DNA of 64,000 nucleotides from Paralichthys olivaceus. Taxonomy: Eukaryota; Chordata; Actinopteri; Pleuronectiformes; Paralichthyidae. The DNA is taken from positions 360,001 to 424,000 of the forward strand of contig NC_091095.1 in the NCBI RefSeq assembly GCF_024713975.1. Direction: 5' to 3'. The position numbers and the translations under genes are program-made. Positions 1 to 13,332 of the stretch are shown piece by piece (positions within the stretch are counted from its first letter, which is position 1; every line of letters begins with the position of its first letter). The notes beneath the pieces were generated by a model. The model made no database searches. It saw only the letters and a list, made by a program, of their open reading frames with translations, and was not told the origin of the DNA.

Positions 1-227
1 ACGACACATCAGAGATTCTTTCACTTTACAGAACAATGAAAGAATCAATCAATCGCAGACAAACAGTTCAAATAGAGAAAGTTCAACTGAACTGATTCAA
101 AGTACAAACTGTTTTAATTCTCTTAAATGATAAAACACATCCAGTTCAGTAGTGAAGTTATTCCAGCTGAAAACAGTGAACTTCAAATAAAGCTGCTCCT
201 CATGTTAACGGTTTGTGACGTCCTCAG

Positions 228-3200
228 GTGGAGATGGTCTTCTGGCTGCTCTCCATGCTCGCCAACAGGGACAAGGAAGAGATGTCCCGGACTCTGCTGG
301 CCATGTCCAGCTCTCAGGACAGCTGCATCGCCATGAGGAAGTCTGGCTGCGTCCCCCTGCTGGTCCAGATCCTGCACGAAGCTCCGGGTGGTGGAGTTGG
401 TGCTGGAGAGACCACGACGACAGCAACAGGCGGCACGATGGGGGGCTGCAGCCGAGAGGCCAAATCCAGAGCCAGCGCCGCCCTCCACAACGTCATCTAC
501 TCCCAGCAGGACGAGGGCCAGGCCCGGCGGGAGATGAGGGTCCTGCACATGCTGGAGCAGATCCGCACCTACTGCGACAGCGGCTGGGACTGGATCGAGA
601 GCCACGCCACGACGCCTTCGCCTGGAGGAACCAGAACCACCGGTGAGTCAAGTTCTCCCTAAACATAGAAGAACCAAAACCAGCGGCAGGACGGAACCAT
701 CAGAGGAAAGCATCAATCAAGGTTTTCTTCCTGATACTGTGACAAACACAAAACTGAATTAACGACAGAATCCTCAGCAACAATAACTCAAACCAGACGT
801 TAACTGAAGTTTCACCAGCAAACGTCCACATCACCTCCTCCAGGACTAAAGCGTTTTCATTAGCAGACCTCAAGTTAGTTCGTTCGAAAAATAATGATTT
901 GAAAAATCAAGAATGAAGGATTGAAGGAAGAATTACTGCAATAATATAAGTATAAAAATGATATAGATGAAAAAATAAAATACATCTAAATGATTAAAAT
1001 AATAATGATAATACTCTATTATTATATCTTCAGATATTCCTGAACCCGTGGACCCTCAGATCTGTCAGGCCATGTGCGCCATCATGAAGCTTTCCTTCGA
1101 GGAGGAATACCGACGAGCCATGAACGAATTAGGTTTGTGAGATGCTGATGCCCCTCCCCCCCACCACACGCAGGCGTTGCAGGCTGATGATTCTGTGTTG
1201 TTCTCCAGGTGGCCTGCAGGTGGTGGCAGATCTGATCCACCTGGACCATGACATGTACGGCATGCAGAACGACCCCATCAACATGGCGCTGCGGCGATAC
1301 GCAGGAATGGCTCTGACCAACCTGACGTTTGGAGACGTTGTCAACAAGGTACGAACCAAAATTATGAATAAAGATGGACGACATGTCGGCTCCCAAAAGT
1401 GAAGCTAAATCATCTTCATCACCCCCTGGTGGTTGACTGCAGTATAAACTGCATTATAAACCCCCCTCCTCCATATTGACAGATGGGACATGGGCCAAAT
1501 AAAAAACTCAAAGTAGACTTTAAATAAATGTTTGTCAAAGATGTTTCTGTTGTTTCAGCTCGTTCTCTTCTCTCTGATGTTTGTTCAAGAGTTTCTCATC
1601 AGTTTGGTTTCATTAGTTATTGATGATGTAAAAACAGGCGGAGACGTCATGATTGACAGCTGACACTGACTCAGGACTGGTCAAAAACGTGTGTGGGTAA
1701 AAATGCTCCAGGTGGTTTCAGCTGATTCGTTTTTTCAGATCGTCAGTGTTCAGTGTTTTCATGTTGTCATCACTGGTGTGAACGCTGTTGAAGATTTTCT
1801 TTTACTGTAGAATAAGACGCGTCTCTTTATGCAGTGAGTTAAAAACTGATTCATCATGTTCGTCCTCCCGCAGGCGACCCTGTGCTCCAAGAAGAGCTGC
1901 CTCCAGGCTCTGGTAGCCCAGCTAGCCTCCGACAGCGAGGAGCTTCATCAGGTGGTCTCCAGCATCCTGAGGAATCTGTCCTGGAGGGCCGACATCAGCA
2001 GCAAGAGAGTCCTCCGAGACATCGGCTGCGTGTCTGCGCTTATGACCTGCGCCCTGCAGGCCACTAAGGTGAGGAAAACAAACCAACCCATGCTGAGTCG
2101 ATGCTATGATGAGAGAGAAACCAGGTTTATTTTAAAAGATGACGTGAAGAGGATTTGTTCCTTCGATATTTATAACATCCAGAGTGAAACATTTCAAATT
2201 TTCTTCTCCAGACATTGAGTTCCACATATCATCATGTTCTGCTTTGAAATGTTTGTGATCTGGATGTTGAAATGCTAACGTTAAGGAATCTTTTGCACAC
2301 ATGAGATTTTAAAATTATTAAACTGAACTAAGACCTGTTTGTTTGGCTGGTTCTTCAGGAGTCGACCCTGAAGAGCCTCCTGAGCGCTCTGTGGAACATG
2401 TCGGCTCACAGCATCGAGAACAAGGTGGCGATCTGCTCTGTGGACAGCGCTCTGGGATTCTTGGTCAGTACGCTGACGTACCGATGTCAGACCAACTCAC
2501 TCGCCATCATCGAGAGTGGAGGGGGGATCCTACGAAACGTGTCGAGTCTGGTCGCCACACGAGAAGACTACAGGTCTGTTTCTTTCTGTTTCGACTACAA
2601 GCTGTCACTTTGGTGCTTTTTTAGTATGATGGAGGACATTGGGGAGACAGAAAAACCACAAAGTATTTTTGGAGCTTTTAACCAAAGCTCAGTCAAACTT
2701 CATTCTTTAAAGATGACTGAGAAGCCCTGACTTGATAAACGGGAAAAGATTTGATGAATTGCCACCAAGCATTAAAAAAATTCAAGAAGTAAATTAATTT
2801 TCCATGTAGCAAATGTTTGCTTGTAATCTATTTGCAAAATGTGCAAAATCACTATATATTAAAATCTCTGTTGTTTTCTTTCTTCACAGGCAAATCCTCA
2901 GGGACCATAACTGCCTCCAGACTCTACTACAGCACCTGCGCTCCCACAGCCTGACCATAGTGAGCAACGCCTGTGGGACTCTCTGGAACCTTTCAGCTCG
3001 GAGTCCAAAAGACCAGGAGCTGCTGTGGGACCTCGGAGCAGTTAGCATGTTGCGCAACCTTATCCATTCTAAGCACAAAATGATAGCCATGGGCAGTGCT
3101 GCAGCTTTAAGGAACCTCCTCACCAACCGCCCCCTGAAATATAAGGATGCTGCAGTCGTATCCCCTGGCTCCTGCATGCCCTCACTCTACATGAGGAAAC

Positions 3201-6200
3201 AGAAGGCTTTGGAGGCGGAGCTGGATGCCAAACACCTGGCGGAGACTTTTGATACACTTGAGAAACAGAGCCCCAAGCACCTAACCCTCAACAAGCCACT
3301 TCGGCACATCGAGAGTCTGGCGAAGGATTATGCTTCTGATTCTGGATGTTTTGATGATGATGAGGCTCCCAACGTCTCCAGCAGCCTGGACACTGGCAGC
3401 TTCTCTATGCTGTCCATGTTCCTCACCAACTCTAACTTCCTGCAAAACCAGCCTCGTAAGAGGGACAACGAACCTGAGAGAGACGTAGAAAAACCTCAGA
3501 TGATCGAGAAGAGACATGCACCTCCTGATGATGTGGTCTCAGCCGCTGCAGAGAAGCTAGCAAAAAAGATCACCAACACAGTTGCCAAGATCGACAGGTT
3601 AGTGGAGGACATCACGATGCACACATCCTCGGAGGATAGTTTGAGCCTCAGCTCTGAGGATCACCTGGCAGACTGGCCTTACGGACTAGATGATCTCAAT
3701 GAAGCAAAATCTTGCTCCCCCTGCCGTCTGTCTGATACAAGCAGCCTGGCCCACAGAGAACGTCTCAGCAGGGCCCACGCTCTACTGCGCCTCAAAACTG
3801 CACACAAAAGTGTCTCAACAGACAGTCTAAATAGTGGCAGCACCAGTGATGGCTACTGTGGCAGCAAAGACCAGATGCGACCTGCTCCAAGAGCGCTAAT
3901 GGTACAAAAACGACCCAACCAGCTTGACCTTAAGGTGGCTCATCAAGAGTACCTGAATGTTGGACCTGTTGTCCTGACTGAGTCTACCCAGCAGGATATT
4001 CCAGAGCGAGATTCTGTGGACAACAAAGATGTTAAAGTTCTAGAGCTAAGCGACACCGATTTAGAAAAGAACCAGGATAAACCCCTACAAACACCAGTCA
4101 GTGTATCCACTAAAGTCTCCTCCGATGTCAGCATGACTTCAATCAAACTGTCTCCATCTTATCAGCAGGTCCCTCTCATTCAAAGTGTGGCCACATTTGG
4201 TGTAGCAAAGACAGCGATCAACGTCCAGGCTGCCCAAGCAATGAGAAGGCAAGCATGGGTACCCACGGTGATGACTGGGGGGAGCATTACAAAATTCTCT
4301 CCAATGGCATCCACCAGAAGCCCAACCATCGCCACGATGGAGACAGTCCAGAAATACTCAGTTGAGAACACACCAATCTGCTTCTCTCGCTGCAGTTCAC
4401 TGTCCTCCCTCTCTTCTGGTGATGGAGCACTGGATGGACAAAGTGAAAATGAGCTGGAGAGTGACTCATCATTAGAAATTATTGAAGTGGAGGATGGAGA
4501 AGAGGTGAAGAGAACTGAAGAGGATGAAACCCTGGAGGATCTGAGCGACAGCCAGCTGCTGATGACTGACTCTAAAACATTCCCAAGCAAAGAGACGGAT
4601 CCTATTGAAATCCCCCGTCCTGCTAAAAGGGAAAAGGTTTTCCTTAGAGGAGCCTCACCGGCCGTACTTGATGACAGATCTCCATCTAGTTCATCTGAGA
4701 ATTACATCCATGAGACACCCCTGGTAATGAGTCGCTGTAGCTCAGTCAGTTCCCTTGGCAGTTTTGAGTCTCCCTCTATAGCCAGCTCAATCCAAAGTGA
4801 TCCATGCAGTGAGATGATTGATGGGACAATAAGTCCAAGTGATCTTCCAGACAGTCCAGGGCAAACAATGCCACCAAGCCGAAGTAAAACTCCATGTTGT
4901 GTTGAGTCAAACGGACTAGAAACACAGACCACAGGAATAGCTGGCCAGTGGGAAAGTAGCCTGCGAAAGTTCATGGAGATCGCAGACTCGAAAGAGAGGT
5001 TTAATCTTCCTCCTGATCTGGACACAATGATCTACTTCACGGTTGAAAAACCAACTGAGAACTTCTCTTGTGCTTCAAGCTTAAGTGCTCTCCCTCTCCA
5101 TGAACACTACATACAGAAAGACGTGGAGCTGAAATTGACCCCCCTGCTCCAGCAAAATGACAAAAATCTTCCGTTCCCTGACGAGGATGAGCACGGACTC
5201 GACCACGGGGAAAGATACAGTGAGGGCAACTCAGACGATGACATAGAAATCTTAAAGGAATGCATCAACTCAGCAATGCCCTCCAAATTCAGAAAAGTAA
5301 GGCCTTCCCTGGTGACCACAATCCCGCCTCATATTCTTAATTCCCGAAAATCGATTCATCTTCCCGTGTACATGATGCTCCCGAATGGCAAAACACAAAT
5401 GTGTCCTGGAAGGAGAATCGTCATCCCACAAAAGGACTTCAAATTTGATGACTCATCCTTCACTGATTCTGCAGAAGGTACACCTGTTAACTTCTCCAGC
5501 ACAACATCGCTAAGTGATGAAACTCTTCAGTATCCAGTGAAAGAGAGGGGGGCTAAGGACTGCACAGCTAAAGGTATGAACAAACATGAAGTGCTCGACG
5601 ATGAGGAAAAAAGGATTGAAGACTTGAGGATATTCTCACACTTCCACAAACCCAACAGGATGAATTACCCACCTGAGATACAAATGAACCGGACCACCAA
5701 ACATGTCATTCCCACTCAGAGGGTCCTGATGCAGAGCAAAGAGGTGGCTGATAGAGTGGCGAGCCAAAGAAATCGTGATCATTCTCCTAACCAACAAAAG
5801 AAGAGGCAAGTTCAAGGCACTGTCAGAAAACTGGAACTGCCTGTCATAAAGCAGAACACAGAAGGTAACCTTAATGTGGGATCACAAAGAGGAAACACAA
5901 TATATCGACAGATGACGCATTCTTCAGAGGACAGTAACAGCTTCTATGAAGACAATAATGAAATTGATGAAACAATGAAGCGAACAAGTAGAAGACAGAT
6001 CAGGGAAGCGAGTAGAAACACTCTGTCCCGGAGCATGACAAATATTGGCAGGCTTGATAATTCCCAATCCAAGCCCAGAGGATTTAACAGGATTAAACAG
6101 AATCTGATCAAGGATGAGTCTCTGGGATGTTACTCACTCAGTTCCTCTCTTAGTTCACTGAGTGATGCTGAGTTTGAGGATCACAAATCAAAAGCCCAAC

Positions 6201-8419
6201 AAATATGGTACAAAAATAGACACAACAAAACACTGAATATGATGCAACAAACAAAGTCGATGACCATTCACAGCCAGTACGAAGAGCAAAGTTCACCAAG
6301 CTCCGTCAGCATGGACTCAGAGGATGACCTCCTTCAGAAATGCATAACGTCTGCCATGCCCAGGCAGAGGAGGAAGCTTGCTGCCAGGAGGAAGAAAGCT
6401 GAAAATACTCAAAAACAAAAAGCATCTGATGTTTGGGACATGGATGAGGAAATGGATAGCGATGACACGGCATGGGACAGAGATTCAGACCTCAACAGTG
6501 TTGAATGGAGAGCCATTCAGGAAGGTGCTAATTGTGTTGTCAGTGGGCTGCAGGCATCCAAGTCTCAAGATCCATCCTCTGAGGAGACAGAATCAGTCCT
6601 GTCATTCATGTCAACTTCCAGCTTTACTCCCAAAGAAAGGAAGTTTGCTAAAGACAAAAAGGCCAATAAACCTTTAGACTTCGCACAACGCAAGCCAGTT
6701 CCAAACTTACCTGTGGTCTTCAGAGGCAGGACAGTGATCTATACACCAAAAAAAGAGACGGCCCCATCACAAATACCTCCCCCCAGAAAAGTACCAACAA
6801 AGACAGATGCTCCAAAGAACCCAAATCTTGCTCAGCACAGATCGAAGAGCCTTCACCGACTGGGTCGTCCCCAGGACATAGAGCTGTCTTTGCCAAAGAG
6901 GAGCTCTACTCCACCTCCAAGGATACCAAAAAGTTCCTCCTCTGGATCGTCACAAAGCTCTACACCCTCCAAACAGAGTCAGAGGAAGATAACATCGCCG
7001 ATTCAGACAAATAAACCCATCCAGAAAAAGAACGCCACACCAGCTAGCAGTCCCCCAGCTAGCAGTCCCCCTGAAAGGAAGGGACGATCTCCTGTTATGA
7101 ATCAAAATGAAAGATCACCACCACCTAAAACTCAGAAGTCACCTGTCCGAATCCCTTTCATGCAAAATTCAGGCAGGCAACCCAGACCTCTGTCACCGCT
7201 AGTGACTAATCAAACAACCAACAGACAAACCAATCAGATCAACGGGAAAAGGGTTTTACCCCCCAATCGATTTGACCTTGTTAGGATGACTTCTGTCCAC
7301 TCAAGTGGTGGCGAGACTGATCGCAGTGGATTCTTGAGACAGCTGACTTTCATTAAAGAATCAAAGACTGTGCTGAGACGTGATGGATCTGTCCGCAACA
7401 TGCCTGGATCTCAGAATGGATCTCCCCGCAGAGGAGTTCCTGGAGCTTCAGCTGTCTTCCTTTGCTCATCACGCTGTCAGGAACTTAAGGCCGCTGTGCA
7501 AGCCTCAAGAAGGATGCAGGTCAAAGGTCCAGGACAAGTACAGATTGTCCACAGACCAGACTGTGGCCTTCAGAAGCAGACTTCATCCATCTGTGGAGCA
7601 ACCTCCAGTGAAAGGGATCTATCAGGCAGACGACCAGCCAGGAGGACTAGCTCCGAAAGCCCCTGCAGGGTGGCTCAAAGAACTGGGCCTGGCAGAGTGT
7701 CTGGAATCAGACAGCAACAAGACAAAGATACCTTTAAACGTCACGCCTCATCACCAAGCATAAATATACTGAGCAGGGTGACCAGCCGCTCTTCCCTCCG
7801 CTCTTCGTCATCTGATTCAAGTGGAAGAGCAAAGAGCGAGGATGATACAAAGAAGAAAGGGCCGAGATCCTCATCTCGGCTGAATGACAGAGTAACCTGG
7901 AGGAGAATCAGGGATGAAGATGTACCTCAGATCTTGAAAAGCACCCTGCCAGCTAATGCATTACCTCTGGTGCCTTCTCCTGACGGGGAAAAGCCAAAGC
8001 CGGCAGCTCTTCCAGGAAAACTGCCAACCATTCTACTTGCATCTCGCAAGACAAGTGACGCAACCGTCCAGACAGAAGATTTTACCAATAACAAGACCAA
8101 CTCGAGCACCTCACCGACGGTGGAAACTGCGCCGGAAGTGGCACAACATGCCCTCTTCAGGAAGATCAGTGCCACCTCAGGGAGTAACCTCCAGGATGGT
8201 GATTCAGACGGTTCCCTGAGGAGCCACAGCACCAGATCTACAGGAACATCAGACAGCCACGTGGGAGGAGTTGTTCATTTCCGCCATGGATCCCCCAGCA
8301 AGGCTGTCCGAGTCACCCCTTTCAACTACACCCCCAGCCCCATGGCCTGCTGCCTTCAAGACGCACAGAGCCAAGCTGCCACAATCAACGAGAAGTCAGG
8401 AGAGAAAAGTGAGTCGTAG
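228..8419 (+). CDS. apc2: APC2 (adenomatous polyposis coli-like), 5' part missing
   Basis: Cytoplasmic scaffold of the beta-catenin destruction complex that also contacts the cytoskeleton. Six exons are visible: 228-642, 1034-1132, 1209-1348, 1874-2068, 2359-2573 and 2890-8419. They join in phase to 2197 codons, and upstream exons lie outside the window. The first five exons and the start of the sixth (to about 3130) encode armadillo repeats (for example RRYAGMALTNLTFGD, LWNLSAR, MGSAAALRNL). The giant last exon holds at least four candidate 20-residue beta-catenin-binding repeats (about 4352-4430 with CFSRCSSLSSLS, 4700-4780, 5026-5100, 5446-5530). It also has two Axin-binding SAMP motifs (about 5265-5290 and 6345-6370), then a Ser/Pro/Lys/Arg-rich basic region ending near RVTPFNYTPSP. 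I see no clear 15-residue repeats, which fits APC2 rather than APC, as does the C19orf25 neighbour. A GTGAGT at about 8410 could be a donor to a further small exon; otherwise the stop is at 8417-8419. Confidence 0.93.
1405..1685 (-). repeat. Dispersed repeat, copy A (in apc2 intron)
   Basis: The reverse complement of this stretch closely matches 23355-23575 and 46262-46735. Shared blocks include GTCAGCTGTCAATCATGA, ACATTTATTTAA, CCCATGTCCCATCTG and CCACCAGGGGG. It appears to be a non-autonomous interspersed repeat of about 280 bp lying antisense to apc2. No coding capacity or clear terminal repeats were seen, so the class is unknown. Confidence 0.75.
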
Positions 8420-10759
8420 TACGTTTAGTGAATTACAGGATGACTCCATTGTGGTCCTGATTAAAACTCTCAAACACTCAGGTGGACAGACGAGGAGTGT
8501 GCTGGTCCCTATACCTCGGATATTGACCCTTTACTTTACCCCATTCTCTCCATGCAAGTTTGATCATAGCTTCCATTCGTACACGGTTGGATGTATGCAT
8601 TGAGACAGGTCTGACATGAACGGACCCACAATAACTTTTAGAGATGCACTTCAGAGAAAAGTCTCCCCCGAAGAGGAAGTGCATCTTTTTGTACTTTTTG
8701 TATTTGTAGAATAATCATTGCCTGGTAGAAATGTAGTTAAACTATAAAGCAAAAGACAATGAACTTGATTTCAGCACATGAATCTCCATCGGTCTCCAGG
8801 ACAGATTCGATAACAAGAACAATATTATGCAAGCGTTAGAGTGAAAGCTCAGCTGGACTTTCACAAACTGTGGCCGACTGTTGTCAGACTTTCACAAAGG
8901 AAACAAACACACCGACATGTAAAGTATTTTTTACAGTGCATCATCGCCTCATCGCTCAATATGAGACACTGTCAACATTTCCAGAGTCCAGCAGGATCCG
9001 AGAAGACTTTTGATAAAACATTCCTTCAAATGATTTGCATCGTTACTTTATTATTTTGATCTTGGGTCGTTCACTGAAGCTTTGCAAAGCTACAGGTAGA
9101 TGCACAAGCAGGAAGGAAAAAGAGCGGCTACATTATTTACTTTCAACTATTAATATAAAATGATTAAAAATTATACTTGGTCAAGTACAAACTACCAACT
9201 CCAGGGTAGCTGTAGACGAAATGGAATAAAGCTCCAGGGTGGTCCAGAAAATTCAATACCGTACAAAATATACCGAAATATTATTGAGAGAGTTTATAAT
9301 CCCACAGTTAATAGTCGTGTCCAACCTTAGAAACAGAGATGTGATGGGTCTCGTTCTCACTCTATTCGTATGAGGGGATGATTCATGAAACACCTTCACG
9401 CTGACCCCTGCTGGACTGTTTCCATCACTGCATTAGTAAATGTTCCAGTGGATACTGTTATTTTTCAACCGCTTGTTCTCTGTGTCTTAATCAGTGTTGT
9501 AAATATCATTCATATATACAAACCCCTCAAAGCTTCCCTGACAGCATGCTAATATATTCACTGGATGACAATGATGTCATCACTCTGACATCATTTCTAG
9601 AAATCTGTATTATTGTGCTGCAAACACCTATAATGCTATAAAGTGTCAGTGTAGGATGAACAAAGCGACAACGCGCCTTGTTTGGCTATTTCCTGTTCGG
9701 AGATGAACAGATGATTTGATTGGATGATGGTCGGACAGGTGTGTGTCCTCTGGAAGTCTTTACAAACGTGTTAATATCTGCTTTACTGTGTTGCTGTAAA
9801 AGTAGCGGTAGGTGGAGAAGAAGTCGAATATTAATACGATGAATATTCTCTGTAGTTGTACCATCACTCGTCCATGTGTGCTTGGAGACAAAGACAGGAC
9901 AGACAGGACAGACAGGAATCTACACTGAGGGGCTGTTTAACGTTCTGTATTTACCTGTTGTTTCCACAGCATGTTTTCAATATGCTTTTAAATAGAAACC
10001 GTACAGGTCCCTCTTCAGATCATTGAGACAGAAAGACACTCAGACGTTATACATGAGCTCAAATAAGAGTCAAAGTGTGAGTTTGTGAAATGATGAAATT
10101 CAAAGTTTCTAGTAAAATGTCAGAGTGAGTCCATGTGAGAAAAAGCAGGAACATGTCCGGTCAGTCTGCCAGCTGCTGTGACTCATAGCTGGAGCCAGAA
10201 CAACTTATCGTTTAATCAATTCATCTTTAACATGAAATCCAATAAATTCAACTAAAGGAAATAAAATGTCACATTTACAAACAAGTTTCTGATTTGTTCA
10301 CAGGTTTAAAGGTGATAAGAAACTTATCTGATCCTCATTTCACAAACGTTTTCTGATCTTATTGAAGCTCATGACTGAAGGTTGAGTTTCTAAACTTTGC
10401 AGCTGAGTATTTTATACTCAGACAGATTGTTGGTGAAAATCTTTTAACAGCCCTGATAAGATGAAACAATGAAAACTGTGTGACTAAAACGAACGGGGAA
10501 TCAAGCTCCATCAAAAGGTCCCAACAATTGTCCACCGTCCCCGTCCCCGTCCTTGTTGACACCCGGCTGAGATCAGGCTTTTCATTAAATCACTCAAACT
10601 ACTGCAGGTGAATTTTAACTCGGAACTTTGAGTTCACTCATAAACTGAATGTTGGACATTTGATGGCTCATCAGTCGGAGACGTCTCAGCCGATTCTTTA
10701 CATTTAGTTGATTTGTCTGCAACAGGTACATTCACTCTGAGGGACATCACCTTGAACGT

Positions 10760-10822
10760 CTCAACAAATCTGTTCAACAAATCTGTTCAACAAATCTGTT
10801 CAACAAATCTGTTCAACAAATC
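10760..10822. repeat. 13-bp tandem repeat
   Basis: About five head-to-tail copies of CTGTTCAACAAAT, nearly identical, in the apc2-C19orf25 intergenic DNA. Confidence 0.85.
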
Positions 10823-11302
10823 GTTGCTTGATCATCAATGAAAAAAAGAACACATTTTCAAATATTCATCATTGACTGACAAAATAAATGATTCTGTATT
10901 TAATTCAATCTAAATAAATAGATCTCAGCTCCTCGTGTGTGAATGAGGCCGCAGACGTGTGACGGTGTCATGTGAAATAGGCAAAGCAACAGACGTGTGT
11001 CATTATAAATGTTTTCATCTAATAAAGAGTGACGTGTTTCATTACGCTGCCGTGTCGACCTCTTCATGCAGTGAAGACGTGAATGAAAACAGCCCACACT
11101 GCTTTTTGATAGAAACTGAGTTCAGAGGGAATTTAACTCTGTTTAAAGTCAGACGTGGTGAAGTTGAAGCTGTGACGGAAGATGAAACATAAATACTGAG
11201 ACTTTTCCATTTCTGTTTTCAGTGTTTATGAGTTTTTCCTTGTTTTTTCAGATTAATTTTCTTGATTTCTTGAGCTGAAGTGCGTTAAGTGTCAAATTAT
11301 GG

Positions 11303-11303
<1 letters not shown>

Positions 11304-11370
<67 letters not shown>
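11304..11370. repeat. (CA)n microsatellite
   Basis: Uninterrupted CA dinucleotide run of about 33 units. Confidence 0.97.
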
Positions 11371-11373
<3 letters not shown>

Positions 11374-11460
11374 CAGTTCAGTCAGACAACAGTGACTCCT
11401 GAAGGACAACTGGTGTCGGGGTCAAGGGCACTACGTCAGGTCAGAGAACCAGGCCAGAGG

Positions 11461-11588
11461 AGGTGTCCAGAGACGAGGCGTCCAGAGACGAGGCGTCCAG
11501 AGACGAGGCGTCCATAGAGGAGGCGTCCAGAGACGAGGCGTCCATAGAGGAGGCGTCCATAGAGGAGGCGTCTAGAGACGAGGCGTCC
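11461..11588. repeat. 15-bp minisatellite at the 3' end of the C19orf25 homologue
   Basis: About eight copies of a 15-bp unit near GAGGCGTCCAGAGAC, with an alternate CATAGAG variant. It lies directly beyond the stop codon of the minus-strand gene, so it is probably in that gene's 3' UTR. It is open in several frames on both strands because the unit length is a multiple of three; I do not consider it coding. Confidence 0.85.
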
Positions 11589-11609
11589 GTGGCAGCAGAT
11601 GTTTTAGAG

Positions 11610-12123
<514 letters not shown>

Positions 12124-12414
12124 CTATTCAAAGAACATTCAGTGACGTGTCCTGAACGTGTTCCTCTGTCTGGACAGGAATTTACCTCAGTCTAAGAAAA
12201 GCAGCGACTCATTCTTCATCTAAAACGAATCTACAGAAGTTCAGAGTCTGAGTTTATACAAGTGTGACATGTTGCCATGTTGGCTGGAGGCTAACCGCTA
12301 GCTAGCTACATCAGTGTGGACATTAGAACAAGTCCAGAGAAACATTTCTGAGCCGAACTGTCAAACCATCATCATGTTCATGACGTAGATAAAGTTTAAA
12401 GATGGCGTCATGTT

Positions 12415-12484
12415 TAGATTAGATTAGATTTCCTTTATTGTCCCTCAGTGGGGACATTCACATGTTACAGCAGTAGCACAAGAT
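12415..12484. repeat. Fish interspersed-repeat fragment
   Basis: TAGATTAGATTAGATTTCC followed by a TTTATTGTCCC block and a GTTACAGCAG block. From memory, this resembles a short repeat tail found in many fish genomes (probably the 3' end of a LINE or SINE). It is about 70 bp and non-coding. Confidence 0.6.
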
Positions 12485-12576
12485 TTAACTCCAGTGAACA
12501 CTTCACGCTCTGACACGTCACAAGGACGAGCCACAGGTCCGATCTCACCGCGGTGTGTCCCTGAGAAGCTCCGGGT

Positions 12577-13140
12577 GTCTCTGGTGGGTGGGGGGTGTCT
12601 CTTGTCCCTCGGTGTCTCTTGTCTCTCAGTGGGTGTCTCTTGTCTCTCGGTGTCTCTCAGTGGGAGTCTCTTGTCTCTCAGTGGGTGTCTCTTGTCTCTC
12701 GGTGTCTCTTGTCTCTCAGTGGGTGTCTCTTGTCTCTCGGTGTCTCTTGTCTCTCAGTGGGTGTCTCTTGTCTCTCGGTGTCTCTTGTCTCTCAGTGGGT
12801 GTCTCTTGTCCCTCGGTGTCTCTTGTCTCTCGGTGTCTCTTGTCTCTCAGTGGCTGTCTCTTGTCTCTCGCTGTCTCTTGTCTCTCGGTGTCTCTTGTCT
12901 CTCGGTGTCTCTTGTCTCTCAGTGGGTGTCTCTTGTCTCTCGCTGTCTCTTGTCTCTCGGTGTCTCTTGTCTCTCGGTGTCTCTTGTCTCTCAGTGGGTG
13001 TCTCTTGTCTCTCGCTGTCTCTTGTCTCTCAGTGGGTGTCTCTTGTCCCTCGGTGTCTCTTGTCTCTCGGTGTCTCTTGTCTCTCGGTGGGTGTCTCTTG
13101 TCCCTCCGTGTCTCTTGTCTCTCGCTGTCTCTTGTCTCTC
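12577..13140. repeat. Pyrimidine-rich GTCTCTTGTCTCTC minisatellite
   Basis: About 560 bp of tandem TGTCTCTTGTCTCTCGG / TCAGTGGG units, with variation in how the two unit types are ordered. It is read open in all three forward frames only because the unit lacks stop codons. It lies between the divergent C19orf25 and sgta genes, immediately upstream of the sgta promoter. Confidence 0.92.
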
Positions 13141-13159
13141 CTGTCCAGTCCTGCCCTGG

Positions 13160-13332
13160 CCTCTGATTGGCTAGAGCGCCCCATCAGGATGACGTCTGCA
13201 CCGGCGCCTACCGATGACGACATAACTCCTCGACAGGCTAATTAGCTCGCTGACTGTTAAAAACCCCGGAGCAGCGGAGCTACCGTCAACTGTCCGTCAC
13301 CGGGATCATCTTCACGGGGAAGACAGTTGGTA
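13160..13332 (+). promoter_or_regulatory. sgta promoter and 5' non-coding exon
   Basis: An inverted CCAAT box (ATTGG, 13166-13170) and a CRE-like TGACGTC (13190-13196) precede GC-rich sequence. A probable 5' non-coding exon ends in ACAGTTG|GTAAGAG near 13331. Placement is inferred from motifs and a good donor site; transcript data would be needed to fix the start site. Confidence 0.5.

Larger units (their letters stand above)
8420..11609 (+). other. apc2 3' UTR and intergenic DNA
   Basis: No convincing gene is present. The proximal part should be apc2 3' UTR. A candidate polyadenylation signal AATAAA lies at 9225-9230, but which signal is used cannot be told from sequence. Beyond it is AT-rich unique-looking DNA with a 13-bp tandem repeat (about 10760-10822, unit near CTGTTCAACAAAT), a CA microsatellite (11304-11370) and a 15-bp minisatellite (11461-11588). 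Confidence 0.6.

Noticed and set aside
2813-2889. N-terminal extension of the large apc2 frame
   Set aside because: It is intron; an acceptor (CACAG) at 2889 and phase matching with the 2573 donor place the exon start at 2890.
12494-13245. Three overlapping ORFs of about 200 residues, Leu/Ser/Val/Cys-rich
   Set aside because: All three forward frames are open because the tandem unit has no stop; no family signature or splice context.
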